A stretch of 64,000 bases of DNA from CBDBBY01 sp965205055 (GTDB lineage Bacteria; Pseudomonadota; Alphaproteobacteria; Rhodobacterales; Rhodobacteraceae), in contig OZ242030.1 in the NCBI GenBank assembly GCA_965205055.1, forward strand, positions 3,534,001 through 3,598,000, written 5' to 3'. The translations under genes and the position numbers were made by a program. The notes below the pieces were generated by a model. The model saw nothing but the letters and a program-made list of their open reading frames with translations. It searched no databases and was not told where the DNA came from. Positions 1 to 9,324 of this stretch are shown piece after piece. Every line of letters starts with the position of its first letter. The stretch's first letter is position 1.

Positions 1-2
1 AG

Positions 3-311
3 TTGACGGATACGATCGAAATCCAAGCGATCAACATCCGCCGCGAATTCGTCATGCAGGGCAAAAGATGCTCTTTTGCCCCGCGCGCCCTGTTCGCCGA
101 TGAAATCGAAGCGGGACTGCTTCTCGCCCGGCATGTGGCTGCCCCGGGATTTTCGCGCGTCATTCATTTGGGAACGCCCCGCGTCGAGATTTTGACGCCG
201 GCGATGGCAGCGATGCGTGCGCTGATCGTTGAACTCATTAATGAAGAAATCCGATCAGGCCGGTTCGGCTGGCTGTCCCCGGAGAACTCCAGCCAAAAGA
301 AAATCCAATGA
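3..311 (+). CDS. Hypothetical protein, probably 5'-truncated by the window edge
   Basis: The reading frame is open from the first bases of the window, so the TTG at position 3 may be an internal codon of a longer gene. The visible 102 residues contain a helical segment near the C terminus (TPAMAAMRALIVELINEEI) and end in a polar tail. I recognise no family. It runs in the same direction as the catabolic genes that follow, about 80 bases before a decayed aldehyde dehydrogenase, so it may be the last part of a gene of that cluster. Confidence 0.4.
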   Translation: MTDTIEIQAINIRREFVMQGKRCSFAPRALFADEIEAGLLLARHVAAPGFSRVIHLGTPRVEILTPAMAAMRALIVELINEEIRSGRFGWLSPENSSQKKIQ

Positions 312-387
312 CTGGCATAAACGAATAGTTCTGTTTGTTTGCATAGTGGTTCCCTAGTGTGATCGCCTTGCCCGCCGGGATTCGACT

Positions 388-770
388 ATGGCCAATGATT
401 TGAACGCGCCGCGCATCAGCAGCCGGATCGACGGTGCCGCACGGAACTCCGAAAGCGGAGAGGCATTCGATAGGCTGAACTTGAACGATGGCATCGCTGG
501 CCGTTTCGCCGCAACGGGATCGATAAAGGACATGCTCGACGCCATCAATTCCGCGAATGGGGCATTCGCATCATTTGGCGAAGGTCTATCAATGAATCAC
601 GAGCGTCGGCTTCAAAATGCCGCTGCGATCACGGAAAGCTGGAAGGCTGATTTTGTCGACGGGTCGGGTGACGAGATCGGACCGCCGATCAAGAAGGCCG
701 GATACGAATTCCGCAAGGCCCTCGGAATGCCTCGGTCCGCCTTCGCAGGCATGCGTCGGCGCGGGGCCGG
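388..770 (+). pseudogene. Aldehyde dehydrogenase N-terminal remnant
   Basis: The translation from the ATG at 388 shows an aldehyde-dehydrogenase-like N-terminal pattern: an AINSANGAFASF segment, then a helix around RRLQNAAAITESW, then DEIGPPIKKAGYE. This resembles the VDEIGSPIKKARYEV region of benzaldehyde/vanillin-type dehydrogenases. After about residue 125 the frame degrades into low-quality sequence. The Rossmann core, the catalytic Cys and the Glu are all missing; a full enzyme needs about 480 residues. From about 775 a different frame stays open and reads DPFNGLLLNDEHYAPFLG, a fragment I could not place. The similarity is judged by eye, but the truncation is clear. Confidence 0.5.
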
Positions 771-923
771 CTCGACCCGTTCAACGGACTGCTGCTTAAC
801 GACGAACACTATGCGCCCTTCTTGGGCACAGGCGACAGCGACGGCGGCCGCAAAGGCATTGAGGCGGACTCAATGCGGCGGAGGAATTGAATTGGCGAAC
901 AATATCGATTTGAGGGCTGTCGT

Positions 924-1742
924 TTGACGCTCACGCTCTATCATCACGGGTCTTCCGTTTGCGCCGCCAAAGCCCGCTTCCATATGGAGGAAAAAGGGCT
1001 TGAATGGGAAGGGATCTATATTGACATCCTCAAGGGCGAGCAATTCGCCGACGAGTTTCTGGCCATCAGTCCCAAAGCCGTCGTTCCGGCGCTTGTCCAT
1101 GAAGGGAAGATCATCAACGAAAGCACGGTGATCTGCGAATATCTCGATCTGGTTTGGCCCGAGACATCGCTGCATCCGAGGGACCCCTACGAATTCGCCA
1201 AGGTCCGCTACTGGTCCAAGGCGCTCGACGAAGAATTGCATCCGGCCTGCGGCGAGTTGACCTTCATGGCGTCTCACCGGCACACGCTGTTCAAGCTCGG
1301 CGAGGAGAAGCTGCGGGAGTTCCTCGACTCCACTCCCAGTCATTCGGTTACGGCAAATTGGCACGAACGCAAAAAAATTCTTGTGAGAGAAGGATTCCAA
1401 GCGCCGGGAGGAGCGGACAAAATCAAATTGTATGACAATTATCTTCACAGGATGGAGGGCGCTCTGAAAGAGCACAAATGGCTCGCCGGGAACGCCTTCA
1501 CCCACGCGGACGTGGGACTGACGCCGTACGTCAACCGGCTCGACATGATGTCGATGTCGGGAATGTGGGGAAACGGACGGCTGCCGCGCGTCGCCGAGTG
1601 GTGGGAACGGATCAAGTCGCGACCGAAATTCAAACTCTCCCTTCTTGACTGGTGTCCGCAGGATCTGACCCGCGACCTGAAGGAAAATGGCGCAAAAAGC
1701 TGGCCCGAGGTGGCCTGCATCCTGGAAATCGAGGAGAACTGA
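924..1742 (+). CDS. Glutathione S-transferase family protein
   Basis: This 272-residue protein has an N-terminal thioredoxin-like glutathione-binding domain (about 1-80) and an all-helical C-terminal domain. Visible motifs are SSVCAAKAR at 10-18 (the N-terminal active-site region), a cis-proline in VVPAL around residue 55, and the glutathione-contacting Glu-Ser pair in NESTVICEYLD at 66-67. The start is a TTG. It stands just upstream of a short-chain dehydrogenase remnant and an amidohydrolase. This suggests a role in aromatic or xenobiotic breakdown, possibly isomerisation or ether cleavage; the substrate cannot be read from sequence. Confidence 0.85.
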   Translation: MTLTLYHHGSSVCAAKARFHMEEKGLEWEGIYIDILKGEQFADEFLAISPKAVVPALVHEGKIINESTVICEYLDLVWPETSLHPRDPYEFAKVRYWSKALDEELHPACGELTFMASHRHTLFKLGEEKLREFLDSTPSHSVTANWHERKKILVREGFQAPGGADKIKLYDNYLHRMEGALKEHKWLAGNAFTHADVGLTPYVNRLDMMSMSGMWGNGRLPRVAEWWERIKSRPKFKLSLLDWCPQDLTRDLKENGAKSWPEVACILEIEEN

Positions 1743-1744
1743 GA

Positions 1745-1927
1745 ATGGCGCGTTCCAAGGCCCGGATCCCCGCACCGGCAGGCGGGGCGATCAAGCGGGG
1801 CATGCATCCGGACGATTTGGTCGGTGCGCTTCCGCTCCTCGCTTCGTCCGACAGCGATTTCGCGACCCGCTGGACGATCAATGTCGACGGCGGAGCGATC
1901 GCAAGGCAGGGTAGGAAAAATGCTTAA
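1745..1927 (+). pseudogene. Short-chain dehydrogenase C-terminal remnant
   Basis: A 60-codon frame starts at an ATG three bases after the glutathione transferase stop. Its middle reads HPDDLVGALPLLASSDSDF, then TRWTINVDGGAIAR. This is the C-terminal signature of classical short-chain dehydrogenases (PEDLVGALLFLASDDSDF, then TGQTLNVDGG). The NAD-binding Gly-rich motif and the YxxxK active site are absent, so most of the gene was deleted. It overlaps the start of the next gene by eight bases, which suggests an original gene order of GST, SDR, amidohydrolase. Confidence 0.7.
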
Positions 1928-2939
1928 AATCGATGCCTTCAATCACATTTGGCCTCCGGAGTACTACAATGCCTTGACCGAAGTCACAGGTCCGATGACG
2001 GACATCACTCGCCGGTCCGAGGCGCAACCTGCAATGACGAACCTCGACGCCCGGTTTGCGATCATGGACAAGCATGGCGAATACCGGCAGATCCTCTCTC
2101 TGGGCTCGCCGCCGCTTGAATACGTGGCGTTCCCGGAGCAGCAGATCGAGCTCGCGAGAATCGGCACCGACAGCCAAGCTGAGCTTTGCCGGAAATACCC
2201 GGATCGCTTTCCCGGTTTTATCGCCACGCCTCCGATGGGAGCGGGGATCGACGCGATCTTGGAAGCCGTGCAGTACGCGGTCGAGGACGCGGGCGCATGC
2301 GGCATCCAAATCTACAGCCATGTCAATGGCCGTGCGTTGGACGATGCGGAATTCGTTCCGTTCTTCGACTACATGTCGAAGGCCGACTTGCCTGTCTGGA
2401 TTCATCCGGCGCGAGGCGCGAACTTCGCGGATTACAAGACCGAAGACAAATCGAAATACGAGATATGGTGGACCATCGGCTGGCCTTACGAAACCTCGGC
2501 AGCCATGATGCGGCTGGTCTATTCGAAACTGTTCGACCGTTTGCCCGGGCTCAAGATCATCACCCATCACGGCGGGGGCATGATCCCGTTTTTCGAAGGC
2601 CGGTTCGGGCCCGGAAACGATGTGCTTGGCGCGCGCACCTCGGACGAGGATTACGCGTCGCTGCGCGCCGAGCTGAAGCGTCGGCCGCTCGATTATTTCC
2701 GCATGTTCAAAGCCGACACCGCCACATTCGGCGCCGCCGGCTCGATTCGGATGGCGCTCGATTTCTTCGGGCAGGACAATATCGTCTTCGCTTCGGACGC
2801 GCCGTTCGACCCTGAAGGCGGAGCCATGTTCATTCGCGAAACCATCCGGGCGTTGGACCAGCTGGACATTTCCGATTCCGTGCGCGCGGCGATCTATCAC
2901 GGGAATATCGGCCGCCTGACCAACAGGTCTTTCGTCTGA
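1920..2939 (+). CDS. Amidohydrolase of the ACMSD / Amidohydro_2 family
   Basis: The 339-residue product has the pattern of metal-dependent TIM-barrel amidohydrolases related to aminocarboxymuconate-semialdehyde decarboxylase. Visible signatures are IDAFNHIWPP at 4-13, IHPAR about residue 160, ITHHGGG about 212, and ASDAPFDPEGG about 285, which carries the metal-binding Asp. The first His of the usual HxH is Asn here (FNH); this variant is known in a subset of the family, so it is not necessarily inactive. The ATG at 1920 is preferred over the longer open frame because the family begins with this strand. It probably decarboxylates or hydrolyses a ring-cleavage or hydroxybenzoate-like product. 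Confidence 0.85.
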   Translation: MLKIDAFNHIWPPEYYNALTEVTGPMTDITRRSEAQPAMTNLDARFAIMDKHGEYRQILSLGSPPLEYVAFPEQQIELARIGTDSQAELCRKYPDRFPGFIATPPMGAGIDAILEAVQYAVEDAGACGIQIYSHVNGRALDDAEFVPFFDYMSKADLPVWIHPARGANFADYKTEDKSKYEIWWTIGWPYETSAAMMRLVYSKLFDRLPGLKIITHHGGGMIPFFEGRFGPGNDVLGARTSDEDYASLRAELKRRPLDYFRMFKADTATFGAAGSIRMALDFFGQDNIVFASDAPFDPEGGAMFIRETIRALDQLDISDSVRAAIYHGNIGRLTNRSFV

Positions 2940-2947
2940 GCGGCCGC

Positions 2948-3145
2948 ATGGCGAAGCGCAGCATCCTTTTCGCCATGCGCGATCAGCTGAGGTTCGACTA
3001 TCTCGGCCGCGCGGGGCATCGGTCGCTGAATTCGCCGGTTCTCGACGAGCTGGGCGCGCGCAGTGCGCTTTGCAATGCCTACCGCCAATCTCCTGCATGC
3101 GGCGGCTGGATGAGTTTCCATTGCGGAAAGGACTGCGGTCCATGA
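2948..3145 (+). pseudogene. Sulfatase N-terminal remnant
   Basis: The 65 codons begin MAKRSILFAMRDQLRFDYLG, matching the N terminus of type I sulfatases (…ILFIMADQLRFDYLG). They continue to SPACGGWMSFHCGK. In an active sulfatase that last segment is SPVCGPSRMSFYTGR, with the C-x-P-S-R sequence needed for formylglycine formation. Here the P-S-R part is destroyed and the gene stops just afterwards. The rest of the roughly 500-residue enzyme is missing. It lies directly before an arylsulfate sulfotransferase, so the ancestral cluster may have handled aryl sulfates. Confidence 0.75.
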
Positions 3146-4776
3146 CTCTGCTGCGCTCGGCCGGCCTTGCGCCGAACCCCAACCGGAAAGTCCCTTTGGC
3201 GGCTGTCTTGGACATTGAAACAGCGGCGGCGGCGCAGGGAACGATCACGGTCGCCAATAATTCGCGCAGTCACGACCTTGCGGTGCCGCCGAGCGAGGAT
3301 CTGCATCGCGCGCTTCCGGTCGTGGGCATGCGTCCCGGCGTTGTCCATCGCGTCACGCTGAGGCTGACCGCGCTGGATGGCGGCATTCAGGAATCGCGCG
3401 AATTCAGTTTCACGCCTCCCGAACTGCCTCAAGACCTTCGCGAGATGCCGCCGCTCGAGGTGCAGACCTGCAATCCGGACGCGATGGAGCCGGGCTTTCT
3501 GTTCCTTTCCGTTCGCCGGCGGAACGTCATCCGCGCGCTGTGGCTGACCGAACGGCAGAAGACATTCGCGCAGCGCTGGTCGATGCTGGTAGCGTTGGAT
3601 TCCGACGGCGAAATCGTCTGGACCTTCCACCACGACTTCCGCATCTCCGGCATTGCACGTCTTCCCAACGGCAACCTGTTTTTCCACCAAGTGAATCACC
3701 ACTCCTTCGAAATCGATCTGTTGGGCAACGTCGTGCGCAGCTGGGTTGCCGCCCGCCGTCCCGCCGGGCCCGCGCCTGGAGCGATCCCGATCGATGTGCA
3801 ATCATTGCACCATCAGCCGCATCTGCTGCCGAACGGCAACTTCCTTGCCATGGCCGCGAACGCGCGGGTGATCGAAAACTACCGGTCTTCCGATTCCGAT
3901 CCGGAGGCGCCGCGCGCGAACAAGGGCGTTGTCGGCGACAAGGTCATTGAATTCACGCCGGAGGGAGATGTGGTTTGGGCTTGGGACTCATTCGAGCATC
4001 TGGATGTGGACCGGATAGGCTACCACACCTTCGAGCCGTTTTGGGACACGCGCGGCTTTCCGAACCATGCCGACTGGACGCACGGGAACGGCGTGCATCA
4101 CGATCCGCGCGACAATGGCGTTCTCATTTCCCTGAAGCACCAGGACGCGGTTCTGAAGGTGGACCGGGCCGGGAAAATAAAGTGGATCCTCGGTCACCAC
4201 AAGGATTGGAGCGCGGCGTTGCAGCCCCGTCTGCTGACGCCGGTCGGCGACCTCGTCTGGTTCTGGCACGGGCATAATCCGCGCGTCACGTCAAAAGGAA
4301 CGATTATAATGTACGACAATGCGATCCTTCAGGCATGGCCGTTCGATCCGCCCAGACCGCCCGCCGAGTGTTTTGCGCGCGCGGTTGAATACGAGGTCGA
4401 CGAAGAGCGGATGGCGGTCCGGCAGGTCTGGACGTCGGCCGACGCCGACCCGGTCGTCAGCTGGGCGATGGGAGATGCGCATCGACTGCCCGAAACCGAC
4501 AATCGCCTCGTGATCGACAGCCTCTGTCTGCCCGAGGCCGACCCTCTGGATGCGAGGGGCAAGGTGCGCAAGACGGATCTGACATGGAACGAGCGCGCGT
4601 GCGAGGAGTGGCATCCGTCGGATTTCTCCTATTGGGCCCGCGTGCGCGAATATCGACGCGACACGAGCGAGGTCGTTTTCGAAGCCCGGATCGAAGATCC
4701 GGACGGGATCATGGGATGGGAAGTGTTTGGCGGCGCTAAGTCGCCATCGATGGGGCCGTTGGAAAAAGCGGCATAA
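3142..4776 (+). CDS. Aryl-sulfate sulfotransferase (ASST family)
   Basis: This 544-residue protein matches arylsulfotransferases, which move a sulfuryl group from one phenol to another without PAPS through a sulfo-histidine intermediate. It shows an N-terminal beta domain (about 1-110) and a beta-propeller with repeated LxxDGEIVW-type strands. It has the conserved block DWTHGNGVHHDPRDNGVLIS, then KHQDAVLKVDR and GKIKWILG, and later WFWHGHNPRVTSKGTIIMYDN. No signal peptide is visible at the ATG at 3142, although the best-known family members are periplasmic. A longer frame from 3070 runs through the sulfatase remnant and is less likely. Confidence 0.85.
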   Translation: MTLLRSAGLAPNPNRKVPLAAVLDIETAAAAQGTITVANNSRSHDLAVPPSEDLHRALPVVGMRPGVVHRVTLRLTALDGGIQESREFSFTPPELPQDLREMPPLEVQTCNPDAMEPGFLFLSVRRRNVIRALWLTERQKTFAQRWSMLVALDSDGEIVWTFHHDFRISGIARLPNGNLFFHQVNHHSFEIDLLGNVVRSWVAARRPAGPAPGAIPIDVQSLHHQPHLLPNGNFLAMAANARVIENYRSSDSDPEAPRANKGVVGDKVIEFTPEGDVVWAWDSFEHLDVDRIGYHTFEPFWDTRGFPNHADWTHGNGVHHDPRDNGVLISLKHQDAVLKVDRAGKIKWILGHHKDWSAALQPRLLTPVGDLVWFWHGHNPRVTSKGTIIMYDNAILQAWPFDPPRPPAECFARAVEYEVDEERMAVRQVWTSADADPVVSWAMGDAHRLPETDNRLVIDSLCLPEADPLDARGKVRKTDLTWNERACEEWHPSDFSYWARVREYRRDTSEVVFEARIEDPDGIMGWEVFGGAKSPSMGPLEKAA

Positions 4777-4792
4777 GTCAAAGGAGGATCAC

Positions 4793-5803
4793 ATGACTTT
4801 CATTACCAGACTGGCGATGGCCTTTGCCGTCATCGCGAGCTTCGCGGCGGCGGCATTCGCCGATACTCTGAGGGCGCACGGGCCCAATCCGGGAGGCGGT
4901 TCGTACATCGCGACCGTCGCCATCGGAAAAATGGCGGAGGAGCATGCGGGCATACCAATGCAGCTGCAGGCCGGCCAGACCGGAACGCGCAGCATTGTCG
5001 CCTTGTCGCGCGGCGAGATCGATTTCACCCTTCTGCCGATACCTGCGGTCAACTTCTTCAAGGACGGCAAAGCGATGTATGCCAATATGGCGGAAGCGCC
5101 CGAGCTGTACAAAAATTTGCGCGGGATCCTTGTATGGGAGTGCTGCGCCTGGCATTTCATGACGTACGCGGAAGACGGCATGACCGAGATGTCGGATTTC
5201 GCAGGGAAGCGCATCTTTACCGGCCCTCCGGGTTCGGTGGCGAAGCAATTGCTTGAAACGATGATCTTTGCTTCGACGGGTCTGGAGGCGGATACCGACT
5301 ATACGCCTGTGAATCTTGACTGGGGCTCCGGCACGCAGGCATTTCGCGACCGCAACACCGACGTGTACATCAACCCGGTTCAGCTAGGCGGCTCATTGGT
5401 GGAAGAGATTTCGGTCAGCCGCGATGTTCGTCTGATCGGCCTCCCGCCAGTGGAAGGCAACGAGGAACTTGCGAAAGCCGTGAGCACTCCCGGAAACATG
5501 CTGATCGAGATTCCGGCCGGGCTGTACACCGGTCAGGTCAACGAAGGGCCGGTCGCAACCGTAGCGCTGCGCCATATCGCCGGCGTCGGCGTGCATACCG
5601 ACGAAGAGACAATCTATCAGATCACGAAGGCCGTCTGGGAAAACATCGACGAATTCTACTCCTACGGCGATTTCCTTCGGAAGGTGAACCCGGAACTTGC
5701 GCTTCAGGACATGAACGTGCCGCTGCATGCGGGAGCTTACCGGTACTATGTCGAAGCTGGGTGGAGCGTGCCCGAATCCTTGAAACCGCCCGAAGCGAAT
5801 TAA
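4793..5803 (+). CDS. TAXI-family TRAP transporter substrate-binding protein
   Basis: The 336-residue precursor begins with a signal peptide (MTFITRLAMAFAVIASF, cleaved after the Ala-rich stretch ending AFA). A periplasmic TAXI-type solute-binding fold follows, with GPNPGGGSYIATVAIGKMA, LSRGEIDFTLLP and FAGKRIFTGPPGSVA. A strong ribosome-binding site (AGGAGG at 4782-4787) sits just before the ATG. It delivers an organic acid or similar ligand to the fused permease encoded 63 bases downstream. Its position behind the arylsulfotransferase suggests an aromatic or sulfonated substrate, which is inference only. Confidence 0.9.
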   Translation: MTFITRLAMAFAVIASFAAAAFADTLRAHGPNPGGGSYIATVAIGKMAEEHAGIPMQLQAGQTGTRSIVALSRGEIDFTLLPIPAVNFFKDGKAMYANMAEAPELYKNLRGILVWECCAWHFMTYAEDGMTEMSDFAGKRIFTGPPGSVAKQLLETMIFASTGLEADTDYTPVNLDWGSGTQAFRDRNTDVYINPVQLGGSLVEEISVSRDVRLIGLPPVEGNEELAKAVSTPGNMLIEIPAGLYTGQVNEGPVATVALRHIAGVGVHTDEETIYQITKAVWENIDEFYSYGDFLRKVNPELALQDMNVPLHAGAYRYYVEAGWSVPESLKPPEAN

Positions 5804-5866
5804 CCATTCGAATGAGTATCGGCCCGGCCGGATTTGCACCGTTCGAGCCGATATCCGATCAATCCC

Positions 5867-7744
5867 ATGCACGAAAAGCTCGCGAAAATTCTGTCGCCGG
5901 TGATTTTCGCGGTTGCGGTCGCGATATCGATATTCGCGATTTACACGGCGGGCTACGGCTCGTTCAAACCTTCGCTGTTTCGCGGCGGCGTGGTGTTCGT
6001 TTCGTTTTTCGTAGCCGGTCTGGTTCTCATCCGCCAGTATCTGAAGGAAGAGCGCAGCTTCGCCGCGGCGTCGGTGTTCATCCTCGCCGCCGTTGCCTGT
6101 TCGGCAACCGTCACATTCTCCAACGTCCAGATCAAAATGGACGAAGAGTTCTATTTTCCGGATCAAACCGAAGTTTGGATTGGCCTCGCGGGCATTGTGG
6201 TCGTGCTGGAGCTCACCAGGCGAATGTGGGGCAACTCGCTGGCGCTCGTGGGCCTTGCCTTCGTGCTTTATGCATTTTTCGGACAAATTCTGCCCGGGAT
6301 TCTGAATCACACCGGATTTGCGACCAAGCAAATTGTCGACGCCGTATGGTTCAACTATTCCGGCGCATTCGGCACGCCGGTGGCGATCATTGCCGGCCTC
6401 GTCTGGGTTTTCATCATCTTCGGCGTCGTGCTTAAGGGAACAGGCGCCTCCGATTGCCTGCTCAAGATCGCGATGGTCCTGACGTCCCGCACGCGAGGCG
6501 GCCCGGCGCATGCGGCGATCATTGCATCGTCCCTGTTCGGAACCATGTCCGGAGCCGCGATCGCGAACGTGGTCGGCACGGGCACGTTTACCATCCCGAT
6601 GATAAAGAAACGCGGCTTTTCGCCCGCATTCGCGGGCGGGATCGAAGCAACCGCGTCGTGCGGCGGACAGATCGTTCCGCCGATCATGGGCGCGGCGGCC
6701 TTCCTGATGGCCGAAATCACCGGAACGCCCTATGCGCTGGTCGCGACCGCCGCCCTTGTCCCGGCTCTGTTTTACTACTTCAGCCTTTTCACCTCGGTGT
6801 CCATCGAGGCGCGGCGACAGGGGATCAAGATTGAAGATCGCTCGGATACTCCGAAACTCGGACGGCAGGACGCCGTATTGTCGTTGACCTTTCTCGGCCC
6901 GATCGGCGTGATCGTTGTCGCGCTGGTTCTCGGCTATTCGGCGGCATTCGCCGGATTCGCCGGAACGATTGCCGCTTTGATCCTGTCCGCCCTGAACGCC
7001 GAAGTGCGCCGGGATCCGTGGCGGATCATGCGCGCCTTCGAAGAGGGCGGGATTACGGCAGCCCGTCTCATGGTGGCGGTGATGTTGATCGGCATGATCA
7101 TCGGAATCGTGAACATGACCGGTGTCGGCCTCCGCTTTGCCAGTTTGGTCGAAGATATTGGCGGCGGCGCTCTTTACCTGTCGCTTGTTCTGACCATGTG
7201 CGGCGCGATCATCTTGGGCATGGGCATGCCCACCCTGCCGGCCTACCTCATTGTGATTGTCATCATGGGGCCGGCCTTCGCCCGGATGGGGGTCGAGGTG
7301 CTGGTGATACACATGTTCGTGCTGTACTACGCCGTGGCCTCTTCGATCACGCCGCCGGTGGCGCTCGCAGCGTACGCCGCATCCTCTATCGCCGGCGCCA
7401 ATCCGATCATGACGTCGCTGATGGCGATCCGCCTCGGCGCGGCGAAATACCTGCTCCCATTCGTGTTCGTGACTTACCCCAGCATGCTTCTGGTGGTTGA
7501 TTTCAGCTGGTCGGAATTCGCGTGGCTGTTGCCTCGTTTGGTGCTCGTGGTGTGGATCGTCTCGACGGCGCTCAGCAACTTCGAGTTCACGCGGCTGGGG
7601 CCGGTCCAGATGGCTGCCCGCCTTGTCGCAGCGTTCCTGGTCCTTCTGCCTGATCTTGCCTTCCAAGCGGCAGGGATCGCCCTTTCAGCAGGGTTGATCG
7701 TGCTGAACAGAATTGCAGCCCGACCTGCCGCCGCGACGTCATGA
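5867..7744 (+). CDS. TRAP transporter fused permease (DctQ-DctM fusion, TAXI type)
   Basis: The 625-residue membrane protein combines the small (4-helix) and large (12-helix) TRAP subunits, the usual arrangement for TAXI systems. Features are an N-terminal four-helix part, then a DctM-like part with FGTMSGAAIANVVGTG, CGGQIVPPIMGAAAFLMAE, GMGMPTLPAYLIV and SSITPPVALAAYAASSIAG, the repeated Gly/Pro-rich hairpins of the transport domain. The ATG at 5867 is preferred to an upstream TTG at 5834. It works with the binding protein just upstream, driving solute uptake with a sodium or proton gradient. Confidence 0.92.
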   Translation: MHEKLAKILSPVIFAVAVAISIFAIYTAGYGSFKPSLFRGGVVFVSFFVAGLVLIRQYLKEERSFAAASVFILAAVACSATVTFSNVQIKMDEEFYFPDQTEVWIGLAGIVVVLELTRRMWGNSLALVGLAFVLYAFFGQILPGILNHTGFATKQIVDAVWFNYSGAFGTPVAIIAGLVWVFIIFGVVLKGTGASDCLLKIAMVLTSRTRGGPAHAAIIASSLFGTMSGAAIANVVGTGTFTIPMIKKRGFSPAFAGGIEATASCGGQIVPPIMGAAAFLMAEITGTPYALVATAALVPALFYYFSLFTSVSIEARRQGIKIEDRSDTPKLGRQDAVLSLTFLGPIGVIVVALVLGYSAAFAGFAGTIAALILSALNAEVRRDPWRIMRAFEEGGITAARLMVAVMLIGMIIGIVNMTGVGLRFASLVEDIGGGALYLSLVLTMCGAIILGMGMPTLPAYLIVIVIMGPAFARMGVEVLVIHMFVLYYAVASSITPPVALAAYAASSIAGANPIMTSLMAIRLGAAKYLLPFVFVTYPSMLLVVDFSWSEFAWLLPRLVLVVWIVSTALSNFEFTRLGPVQMAARLVAAFLVLLPDLAFQAAGIALSAGLIVLNRIAARPAAATS

Positions 7745-8109
7745 TCCACTCGTCAGAACTGCATCCTCATTGCAGGGGGACTCATTGATATTCCGTCGCG
7801 CAAGGGCGGGCCGCTGTTTCACGCACGATTGGTTTGGATCCTGACTGCCATTGCTTCCTACGCAATCGCTGATGTGCTGACGGTGGAACGAAATCGTGTT
7901 CGCCATGAATTCGACCGTCCGGTCGGTCAAATGCGAGCGTCGTCACTAGTGGTCAATGCTGCATTCCATCAGTTCCGAAGGCAGCCTCGCGGAACCATAG
8001 GTCAACCTTCAAAAGGGCTATGGTGTTTGCCGCCAATCTGCGTCGAGTGAGGCATGACAGCATGACTTGGCTGGCACTGGCGGCAAACAGCCAGAATTTT
8101 TGAGAGGCA
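7745..8109. other. Intergenic stretch with no supported gene
   Basis: I see no convincing coding pattern, RNA gene or terminator here. It separates the TRAP operon from the IS110 remnant and marks the switch from dense metabolic genes to accessory DNA. Confidence 0.5.
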
Positions 8110-8532
8110 TTGATGCTATTGCGGTTTCCAAATCCTTCGGGAGACTCAAAGCCTGCGACGACGAGATCAGGGAGATCCGGAACAGAACCCAACGGCGCGG
8201 GAGACAGACGCATCAGCGAAACCTTTGCGGCCGTTCCGGGAATCGGAGCCGCCATCTTGGCAACCGCCATCTCTGAATTCTTCGACAGCATCTGCTGGGC
8301 CGATTTGCGGGCCTTGGGAGTCTGCTTCGGCGTCGCGCCCGACACCAAGCGTTCGGGGCGAACCGTCGCGAAGTCACATCGCAAACAGCCGACTTTGAAA
8401 GGCTACAACTGGACAATGAGCGCAGTCCAGTGCGACAACGTCAGGAAGGTGAACTGCCGCCCGCTGCGAAACCGCGGCTGCAAGCTTGAGCACCCTTTGA
8501 CTGTGTTCATTGGCGAGGGAATTGAGCTATAA
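8110..8532 (+). pseudogene. IS110-family transposase C-terminal remnant
   Basis: The frame carries the Transposase_20 domain pattern of IS110 elements. It has VPGIGAAILATAISEF, then DLRALGVCFGVAPDTKRSGR, and further on VQCDNVRKVNCRPLRNRGCK, which corresponds to the late DNVSKAKYAALRNRGCKHA-type segment. The N-terminal DEDD RuvC-like catalytic domain is absent and the conserved segments are eroded. A second, differently eroded IS110 piece lies at 36.9 kb. Confidence 0.7.
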
Positions 8533-8648
8533 AACTGGATCTTCTTTCCGTTCTGCCGCGGCTGCCCTTTCCCCGAATGCATGCGGAATCCTTGTTATAG
8601 GCAGTTGCGGAATCGGCTATTGGCAAATGAGAAGCAAGGAAATGAACC

Positions 8649-8852
8649 GTGAGGCTGCACATATTGGTGCATGAAGCGGAGGAAGGCGGATATTGGGCCG
8701 AGGCCCCCTCCATTCCGGGATGCGTAACTCAAGGCGACAGTCTTGAAGTATTGCTGGAAAATATGCGTGAGGCGGTTGTAGGTTGCCTCTCCGTCAATGT
8801 TCTGGACGTTCCTGTTTCGGATGCAGATCAGATCATTGAAATAATGGTTTGA
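8649..8852 (+). CDS. hicB: HicB-family antitoxin, copy 1
   Basis: The 67-residue protein has the compact HicB fold signature: LHILVHEAEEGGYWAEAPS, then IPGCVTQGDSLEVLLENMRE and AVVGCL. HicB antitoxins bind and block the HicA mRNA interferase and often repress their own promoter. The GTG start is preceded by an AAGGAA ribosome-binding site. Its stop codon overlaps the TTG start of a hicA-like frame, the gene order normal for this hicBA subgroup. The partner toxin is degenerate, so this is a retained antitoxin without an active toxin beside it. Confidence 0.85.
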   Translation: MRLHILVHEAEEGGYWAEAPSIPGCVTQGDSLEVLLENMREAVVGCLSVNVLDVPVSDADQIIEIMV

Positions 8853-9022
8853 AGGCCGTCGGCGGACAGCAGATATGCAAGTTGCTTGAATCTCGCGGGC
8901 GGCGGCTGGCGAGGATGAGCAGTAGCGGCGGCAGTCTCATGAAGCAAGGCATCACTGCCTGTGTCCCAGTGCCGGTTCAAGTGCATTCGATCTCGAAAAT
9001 AGCCTGCAGGGGCATCGGGTGA
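8849..9022 (+). pseudogene. hicA: Degenerate HicA-like toxin, copy 1
   Basis: A 57-codon frame starts at a TTG overlapping the hicB stop. LKAVGGQQICKLLESRGRRL and then ARMSSSGGSLMKQG align with the HicA core, normally …AVSGRRLCKLLESRGW…ARISGSHHxFMKxG. The catalytic His of the GSHHxF loop is replaced (SSSGGSL), and the second half, normally IPVPVHGN followed by a final helix, is scrambled (VPVPVQVHSIS). It is therefore very unlikely to be an active ribonuclease. Confidence 0.7.
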
Positions 9023-9324
9023 AGATCGCACGAATTGACAAGTTGGAACTGTGAAGTTGGCGGGTGTTTCACCGCGAATTCCAATCCGGCTATCGTGGCC
9101 TGCATCGCGAACGATGACCCGTAATCTTCAATGTGCTGCTTGAGACCCTCGATGACAGAAGCGGCTCTCCGTCGAAGCAAATCCGGTGAGGCAGCCAATT
9201 GTTGATCGAATGCCAAGCATGGACTGCGCCAGTGCTCACAGGACGCTATCCGCAGGCAGTTTCTTCCCGGCTGGCGATGTCCTATTGATCAAGTTCCCGA
9301 ATTACAAAATGGCCCGGTCGCGAC

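Noticed and set aside
1878..3257. 459-residue minus-strand frame
   Set aside because: It is antisense to the amidohydrolase gene and lacks any recognisable motif.
5393..7666. 757-residue open frame on the minus strand
   Set aside because: It lies opposite the TRAP binding protein and permease genes and has low-complexity His/Arg/Asp-rich sequence typical of an antisense frame in G+C-rich DNA.
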